Position numbers and translations under genes: made by a program
From: Byssochlamys sp. IMV 00236
Taxonomy: Eukaryota; Ascomycota; Eurotiomycetes; Eurotiales; Thermoascaceae
Direction: 5' to 3'
Length of the DNA: 64,000 bases
Assembly: GCA_001931875.2 (NCBI GenBank)
Contig: MSJH02000629.1
Location: 305,615-369,614 of the forward strand
The notes under the pieces: generated by a model
The model's input: only the letters and a program-made list of their open reading frames with translations
Databases searched by the model: none
What the model was told of the DNA's origin: nothing
Shown: positions 57,369 to 64,000 of the stretch, in pieces
Layout: every line of letters starts with the position of its first letter
Numbering within the stretch: the first letter of the stretch is position 1

Positions 57369-60300
57369 AAGCCTGTCCATATTTTAGACTGCTGGGAGAT
57401 CGTCAAGAGATGAGCGTTGCCTGATCTGCGTAACGGCTAAACAAGATCTTAACTAATTGCCAGGTATCTTGGGATGCTCAGCCTCTGGGGAGAAAATGAC
57501 TGCGAGATATCCAGGAATTAGTGGTGGCCCATTCATCACTGCTTCGTACCAGCAGTTCTGTATCGCTCCTCGCGCCGTCTATTGCTATCAGTGCAGCTGA
57601 TCAACCCATTGGTACTCTCGAGCTTACTCGGTTCAAGGTACGAAAATCAATGCCCGGAACGCCAATCATAACATCCTGAGTGCAGCTACGACATATTATC
57701 CAAACATAAATCCGGATAGCAGGCAGCTTTAGTGATACGGAACCTGCGTTGCACCCTACCTCGGAACTGTGACGAACTCAATTTCATGCATATTCTTGAG
57801 CACATCCGAATCACTATCCCACTGCAGTAAGATAACGAACCTGCAACCTAGTGGAATGTGGAAATTTTCCATATCAAGCTAGAAAGTACATATTGCACGG
57901 GCCCCCTAGGCAGTGTCTGTCAGTACTAGTAGTGGAGTAGTGCACACAAGCCAGGACCTCGCTGTGCACGACGCGCTGCGGGGACCTTCGCACGAGGACT
58001 CAAACATTATTGTCACCACTTGGATGACCATCCTGGCCTTCGCGGCTCCGGAGTGCATCGGTGTAGCATACTTCCACAATTCGAGAGTGAAAGGGGTTAA
58101 ACATTGATACTATACGGAGTCAGAGTATCAGTTGCGGACTCACAGCTCCTGCATCTAGGGAACGTCTAAACCGTACTGGCGGGCCGTTGAGCCCCATCCA
58201 AATCAAACTAGATAGCTTCCACCGTTTTTTTGATGTGGAATCCTGAGTGTTGGCTACGGCGACCGTTGTTCGAACGGTATCAGAATGCGGCGGCAGACAC
58301 TGGTCCAAAAAGTCCGGGACCCTAACAAACGATTTTGGGAAAAAAAAAAAAAAAAAAAAAAAAAACTGGAATAGACTACGGAGTAGAGTATTACTCGGCC
58401 TTTCATGTCATCCAACGGGAGAATTACAAGCCACAGGACAAAAAGAGACTGGGGTCTAGCGCTGGAAGTTCACAACGTTGTCGCTCATCTCATTTTTCTT
58501 CTGTGGAGGCAACAAGCCGGTGTCCCTGACTAGAGTAAGGGGGACGGGCTGTTCCTGCTCCATGCGCCGCCGTCGTGGGGAAAAGGATGTTTCAGTAATG
58601 GCATTGACCCACGACTCACTCCATTTCCACTGTCTAAGAGCGAAGCTCCTTCTTGTTTTTCCCGTGGCGATGTCCGGTCAAAATGCATATGGTCAATGGT
58701 ATTTCTGCGCCCCCTGATACTATTGGATTCCTTCAAATTTCCAATGGTAGTTGGCAGCTCTGTCCTGGATTTCCAATTGTACGGAGTAACGACTATCAGT
58801 GGCTGACGCTGACAGCTGCCGTCCTGATCAATCATCAGACTCTAGAGCATGGACAGTGCGGGAGGTCCGAAGCGACTTCATGACGGATCGAGCCGGCCTG
58901 TCAAGCTGCTGGCGGGTCTTCCAGAAAGCTATACTGATCATTACTGACCACTCACCACCTCGATGGCTAGTAGTAGCTTTCCTCTAGGACCAGCTAGCAG
59001 CTTTCCGATTGAATTGTCGACCGGGTTCGGGGGATAAGATTCTCAGGAGGTGGATGTTTGCACCGTCCACGGCTCCCTTATCTGAGTAAATGTCCATACT
59101 TTTTTTTACCGAAGTTACCTAAATAGAGACTATTAACTATTCGGCAGCGGACCCAAGCAGCTTACTGTCGTTAGGTATCGCGGATGATGCGCCACGAACT
59201 TTGACAAGCCCATCAGGAATCTCGTGGACGCTCTGCGGCTTCAGGCCTTGTCGCTTGCGATTTATTATCGCTGTGAAAGCAGTGCGAGAGCGATTTGTAC
59301 ACTGTACGAAAGTTCCGATTGATCGAAACTTCCAACTCGGTGCTCATCGCATGCATCTGCCGGGAGTCTGCCATGTGGCCATATGGGAACCGGCCTCGTG
59401 AAGCGTCGTTTCAGCCACTCGCCAAGCTCATCTGGGGGTCTGGCATATCGCGTATCATTCGTGTCTTGGAATAGCACTCCGCACCCCTGGATCCCTGGTT
59501 AGGAGCTCGACCGGGCCGTGTGGTACGCCATTAGATGGGCATTCCCGGAGAAAAGAGCAGATACCCATGCGATCCTGTCGAACATCATGGTACTGTACAT
59601 ATTACGGGCCATAATAATAATAATGGCTTGCTGGGGGCTGATGGATGGGCATACTCATAGGCTGCTGCTCGCTAAGGAGACAATTGTTCATTATCTCGGT
59701 CCTCCAACCGTGCTTTGATGCAGGGGCCGTGACCAAAACGCCCGTTCGTTCGCCGGCCCACTTAGCGACGATTATCATCCGGTCATCGCGCCTTCGACCA
59801 CTCAGCTTTCCATTTACTGGTCTTCAGCGGCTGCGAAGTTCGCAGTAGTCCATTCCAGCTCGTGCGGTGGTTCCCCGTGCTGGATGACGCTGGTCGATCT
59901 GCTCCCGCCGCGAGGAACTGAGGGTCGAACTCTCTTTCGCTGCAGTACCATAGAGTAGTAGGTCATCTGTGCCCCTCTAGTGGCATAGCGGTTTTTGACC
60001 GTGTCCAGGGAGTGGAGGGATCCCGGCACGGAGATCGAACCCTTGTGATGCTTGCAGATCGTACATCTGGACCTGCGCTCCCGGCGTATTTCTTTTTCTC
60101 CTCCTTTCAAATCGTCTTTGGCCTATCTGGATTTCACAAAATGACCGCTGGCTAGTCACCCAGTACCATAGACGCCTGCCAGTCGACCCAGCCTCACGCC
60201 TGCGCAGCTCGTGGATATGGCCGCTGGTGTGTCTAGGATTCCGACTGTTCATTGTCGGGCCGATTCATAACCATAACATGCGCACCCGGCAACACCTACC

Positions 60301-60604
60301 ACTCCCACTGGCACTCAATTAAGCGATCAAATTGCCTGTGCGCTTGTATTGCGGCGATAGTCAGGCCGGCTGAAAGGTGGAAGCATACCCATTATTCATT
60401 CTCATACACTCGTTTCCTTTCCGTGATCTTCCAAGTGATTTGGCCACGGGTGGATTGTTACTTATAGCTTCGTCCGCTGGGGACTTACATGACTATGGAA
60501 TCGCGTTGCCAACTGTAGCCTGTTATCACGAGATTACTTTCCTTGAGCAAACAGAAACTTTTTTATTTGTGCGATCAACCCTTGGTTATCGTCTCCTATA
60601 CGAT
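57369..60604. other. Long gene-poor stretch, 3.2 kb
   Basis: Only short unrecognised frames on both strands. A 26-base A run lies at 58340-58365, and an ATA/AAT run near 59610. Sequence on the minus strand near 60,040 resembles a tRNA T-loop but no cloverleaf can be built. The promoter of the next gene should be in the last few hundred bases. Confidence 0.45.
58340..58365 (+). repeat. A26 homopolymer
   Basis: An uninterrupted run of 26 A. Length is prone to sequencing error. Confidence 0.9.
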
Positions 60605-62302
60605 ATGGCTTTACGAAGCCCAAGCACCTCACACGGCATTGTTCGAAGCCACCCCAGCGTCGCCATTCGTCGCGGCGATATCAAGATATCGGATCCGATT
60701 CCCATACCTCGAGAAGGGCCTGATGGATTCGGGCCACAGAGCCTCAAACGCCCTTCAGTGTCTAACCTTCGACAAATTCGTCAATCCCAATCTTCCGCAA
60801 CATCAAACTCCCGACGGCAGATCCAAGGCCCGACCATGTCCTACCACAATCAACAAGACTCAATCTCTAGTTCGATATCTAGAGAGTCCAATCTACAACG
60901 ACGGCGGGGGAGTGCTTTGAAGACTGTTATGCGGAAAATATTTGGGAAAAAGCGCGGGAGTGACGCCAATGGATTCGATACCCATTTTACAGAGTTACAT
61001 ATTGGGAGGAATGGAAGCGTATCGCCTGACCACGGGCCAGAAGGTGCTACATTTGTCACAGTCCCTGAATCTTTCCGGGCGGATCGGTCAGCATCATTAA
61101 TAGCTGGGGCCGGTCATTTTCCCCATGGCATTGAATCTAGCGACGGTACCCTCACGGAGAACACTGGCCGTATCGATAGGCAGCCACGTCGCAGAGCCAC
61201 CTTACCAAGTTTGATACTTTCTGACGAAGATGCCCGTGAGGTAGTCAGCACGTTTACCCGATCAGACGGCGCGGCCGGCGGTACAGAGCAACCGTCAGAA
61301 GCAAGAAGGATTCTTGATGATCTGCGGCGCAAGCAAAAACTTGAAGATAAAAGGCGCTCACGAAGCGCGACCGCCCTTCGGGAAATGGCTAAGGCGCATG
61401 AGATGTCCCCCGTCCAGTGGATACAGGGGAATGATGAGAGGAAATCTTGGCGAACCAGTTTTCTAGGTGCAGATGTACCTCAAGTTATTACTTCGAGACC
61501 TCAGACGGGTGCCTCAGCAGTCGTGGAAGAGAGAGAGATCGCGCCTTCAGAGGCCGATGAGACTGGGCCGGATACTGAAGCCGAGAGCGCCCACTACAAC
61601 TTTGAGAATCTAATAGGGTCAATGCCCAATGATGACAGCATCACGCTGGAACAAAGAGTGATTACTCTGGAGGTGAAGTTGCTCGATTTAGAATTGGCCA
61701 TTGCGAAATTACAAGGCAAAGACAAACGTCAGAAAAACTCGAAACCGGATCACAAGGGCTCTTATCCCGCCGGCCAGCTTTCCATGTCCTATCAGTCGGG
61801 CGGCAGCGATGGTTCTGGCCGAAGCTCCACGTGTGGCGTTGGCGAAGGGCGGCCGGCGAGTACCAATACACTACGTCCTAATGTCCAGGCTCGAAGTCCA
61901 ATGTGGCATGCGCCGTCCACTACTTCGCTCGCTGACATGAACGGTATCACTGTAGAGCAGTACAGTGCACTCATCACCCTCATCCGACGAGAACAAACGG
62001 CGCGCAGAACATTGGAAACTCAGGTGTCTCAGCTCCAGGATGATATACGACATCTGCAGCGTGTAGCTGTAGGCTCGTTGACTTCTGGGACTGCCTATCC
62101 CATCCCGAGCCCAGATGCACAGGAGGTGCTTCGGTTCCGGCGCGCTATGGGCCCTTCCAGGTCTACGACTCCTGCAGAGGAGAGGTCACCAGACCGCTAC
62201 GACAGTGATAGCGAGAATTCTGATCCCTACGCCGGGAGCGATCCTCATATGAAATCTAACCTGGACATTGAACAGCGACAGCCAGCGGCTGACATGATCT
62301 AG
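60605..62302 (+). CDS. Hypothetical disordered protein with coiled coils
   Basis: I do not recognise the family. The single exon encodes 565 residues from the ATG at 60605; the frame is open upstream to 60377 but that part is hydrophobic and unlike the rest. Most of the protein is Ser/Arg/Pro-rich and probably disordered. A basic patch (MRKIFGKKRGS) lies near residue 110. Coiled-coil-like segments are visible near 240 (ARRILDDLRRKQKLEDKRR), near 350 (LEQRVITLEVKLLDLELAIA) and near 460 (LIRREQTARRTLETQVSQLQ). The C-terminus is acidic (SDSENSDPYAGSD). A cytoskeletal or scaffold role is a guess. Confidence 0.7.
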   Translation: MALRSPSTSHGIVRSHPSVAIRRGDIKISDPIPIPREGPDGFGPQSLKRPSVSNLRQIRQSQSSATSNSRRQIQGPTMSYHNQQDSISSSISRESNLQRRRGSALKTVMRKIFGKKRGSDANGFDTHFTELHIGRNGSVSPDHGPEGATFVTVPESFRADRSASLIAGAGHFPHGIESSDGTLTENTGRIDRQPRRRATLPSLILSDEDAREVVSTFTRSDGAAGGTEQPSEARRILDDLRRKQKLEDKRRSRSATALREMAKAHEMSPVQWIQGNDERKSWRTSFLGADVPQVITSRPQTGASAVVEEREIAPSEADETGPDTEAESAHYNFENLIGSMPNDDSITLEQRVITLEVKLLDLELAIAKLQGKDKRQKNSKPDHKGSYPAGQLSMSYQSGGSDGSGRSSTCGVGEGRPASTNTLRPNVQARSPMWHAPSTTSLADMNGITVEQYSALITLIRREQTARRTLETQVSQLQDDIRHLQRVAVGSLTSGTAYPIPSPDAQEVLRFRRAMGPSRSTTPAEERSPDRYDSDSENSDPYAGSDPHMKSNLDIEQRQPAADMI

Positions 62303-63416
62303 CCACAGTTATTCGCTGCGGCAACCATTGGATGGCCTGATGACTCTTCTTCCGTTTTGTGTCCAGTTTCCTTAGCGTGTGTAATTCATGGAGCAAGCGA
62401 GCTTTTCAGTGATTCCCCAAGGCCCTGAATTCTGTTTCCAGCGTGGTATTTCTAGGCGTCTTCGCTCTTGGGCAAGCATGTCTACTGTACTATCTTCCCT
62501 CTCGACACGATCAGCGCACAACCATGATATCTGTTTGCTCATGAACCTCCTTGCTATATACATATACTTCTTTCTTCCTACGGTCATTTACTCGAACCTT
62601 GCCCGTGGACATGTCATATTTGTTTTCCTATGTTTCTATTTCCCCCTCTGAGACGGGATTTCTAGTAGTGCAGAATTACCCGATCTGCACTGCACTCTGC
62701 ATCTTTTTTTGTTATCTTCTCAAAATGCTGTGTTAAACCCAGCATCATTGCAATGGGCGGCTTTGGCTTTCTTCATCTTCTCTGTCTATATAGTAACGAT
62801 CTCTCATGTGGACCCTTTGTTGTGCTTTTCCTTTCTTTGTGCGTTGGACGCATATTCATCTCCACAAATACCCTTAGGTGATAGCCCGGAGAGCGGCAGA
62901 CAAATAGAGTTATTTAATGACGCAGTTCAAAAAAAAAAAGTTCTTATCTGGTTTTACTAATATCCCTCGTAATCTATATTTGACCCAGAATATAAATCAA
63001 TGGTTTGTTCTATGGACTTGGGAGGGGAAACTGACGCGCGGTTGCAGCGGAAACAAAAGAAATTAGGAGTATAATCCCATTATTATTTATCAGCCGTCAA
63101 CAGCCCGTGCTTTTGTCGATCGTTAAGCTATACTTCTTCTTGAGGGCTTCTAGACCGATCAACATTCTTCCATATCTGAGTTAGTTCAAACTCCGCGCTG
63201 ATGCCGAGAGGCAGCCAAACAGGACAAACATCCCTACAAGCCGACAGAGGAACGACGATAATTAATTTCCTGCTCTTCCGGAGAAGATCTCCAGGAGCCA
63301 CCAGTCGAGACGCGCAATCCTCTCAAATATCGAGAGCCATTGGGAATTACTACGCGCAATTAGATCTGTCGAAAAAAACTAACAATAACCAACTGGCTCC
63401 GATATTCCATTCCAAG
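62303..63416. other. Intergenic, nothing recognised
   Basis: 1.1 kb, pyrimidine-rich in parts, with an A run at about 62930-62940. It should contain the promoter of gpi11. The plus frame is open from 63201 but the conserved protein starts at 63417. Confidence 0.45.
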
Positions 63417-64000
63417 ATGACAACAACGCCTCCCTCTCCCTCCCCTCCGCGCCCTGGCTCCTCCGCTTCCTCCGCAGCGACCATGACAACGACGACTACC
63501 GGTGCGCACCACAGTCCATCGCAGACCTCGTCGCCAGTGACGGGACCAGTACAGAAGCCTTCCCCCCCTCCCGTGGATATTCTACCCATCCCGGCTGCGC
63601 AGACGTATGCGCACGTCCACCCGGCGCTGCTGCTGGCGCTATACGCGCTGCGGTTCCCGTCTATGATGGCAGATCCTGTGTCAGAGATGATTACCCAGGT
63701 GCCCCTGCTGGCAGTGGCACAGGTTGTATATGTGGTCACTTGTCTTCCTGCTAAGGGCACGATTGTGACTTCAACTGGGACAGCGGCTGGTGAAGGTGGA
63801 GTTGAAGGCACGGAAAGGAGAGTTGTCTCCGGAACACATGGACCTGTAGGAACAGGTGTTGTTAAGTCTGGGAAAGTGGGATATAGGCGGAAACATCATG
63901 GACATGGAAAGGGAGATGGGATTGGGTCGAGATTGACGGTATGTTTCTTCTTTCTATTTACCTCTGACTGTTTGTGTTATTAGGAACTACTCCCGCTAGA
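63417..64000 (+). CDS. gpi11: GPI biosynthesis protein PIG-F/Gpi11, 5' part
   Basis: Gpi11 (human PIG-F) is an ER membrane protein that helps Gpi7/Gpi13-type transferases add ethanolamine phosphate to GPI anchors. Exon 1 is 63417-63938; a GTATGT donor and TTAG acceptor bound a 45-nt intron, and exon 2 starts at 63984 with ELLPL before the window ends. The first ~55 residues are Thr/Ser/Pro-rich. The conserved part begins PVDILPIPAAQTYAHVHPALLLALYALRF, followed by VADP-like MADPVSEMI and a second hydrophobic segment VPLLAVAQVVYVVTCLP. A basic loop (GYRRKHHGHGKG) follows. Family assignment rests on this N-terminal pattern; the transmembrane C-terminal half lies outside the window. Confidence 0.72.

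Noticed and set aside
59814..60110. tRNA-like words (GGTTCGATC on the minus strand near 60,040; ggtcgaactc near 59,930)
   Set aside because: No acceptor stem or D and anticodon arms could be paired around either T-loop-like word.
60377..60604. N-terminal extension of the coiled-coil protein
   Set aside because: The 76 extra residues are hydrophobic and unlike the rest, and the ATG at 60605 begins sequence of uniform character.

Overview
The window reads as nuclear DNA of a filamentous ascomycete, most likely an Aspergillus-like member of the Eurotiales. The genes have short introns (about 45-140 nt) with GT..AG borders. The recognisable proteins are typical of moulds: a GH72 glucanosyltransferase very close to Gel1, Pns1, Bzz1, Pex4, Dbp5, a lysophospholipase, a copper-fist factor and a fungal-type APH kinase. 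Genus-level placement is inference. All exon structures given here were assembled by eye from splice signals and reading-frame phase.

Layout. Positions 1-4409 hold a uracil-metabolism group: a DUF1688/URC4 gene running off the left edge, a divergent uracil phosphoribosyltransferase (UPRT), and a second UPRT-like gene. Positions 5422-10462 hold divergent housekeeping genes, the DEAD-box helicase dbp5 and the F-BAR/C1/SH3 actin regulator bzz1. Positions 11502-15159 hold a cytochrome P450-like gene that has lost its heme cysteine, convergent with a secreted alpha/beta hydrolase. Positions 16258-17471 carry eroded pieces of a fungal hypothetical family. Positions 18027-20984 encode a membrane di-iron hydroxylase and the transporter Pns1. 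Positions 22570-26310 hold an F-box gene and a five-exon gene that appears to fuse an HNH-nuclease-like region to an APH kinase. Positions 28684-32719 hold gel1, an assembly gap and a short-chain dehydrogenase.

From about 32.7 to 42.5 kb the sequence is gene-poor. It contains a small copper-fist transcription factor and a probable small gene of unknown function. From 42.5 to 57.4 kb it is gene-rich again: a GPI-type Ser/Thr-rich wall protein, pex4 divergent from the endonuclease III gene nth1, a two-module F-box-like protein, a secreted lysophospholipase, a 2-oxoglutarate oxygenase and a SMUBP2/Hcs1-type helicase. After another 3.2 kb gap come a disordered coiled-coil protein and the 5' part of gpi11.

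Links between genes. The URC4/UPRT pair fits uracil catabolism. gel1, the Ser/Thr-rich wall protein and gpi11 all belong to GPI-anchored wall biology but are not neighbours. Nothing in the window looks like a complete secondary-metabolite cluster, CRISPR array, intact transposon, rRNA or tRNA gene. The observations most worth checking are the HNH-APH fusion, the full-length P450-like protein without a heme ligand, and the uncharacterised gene near 39.4 kb.
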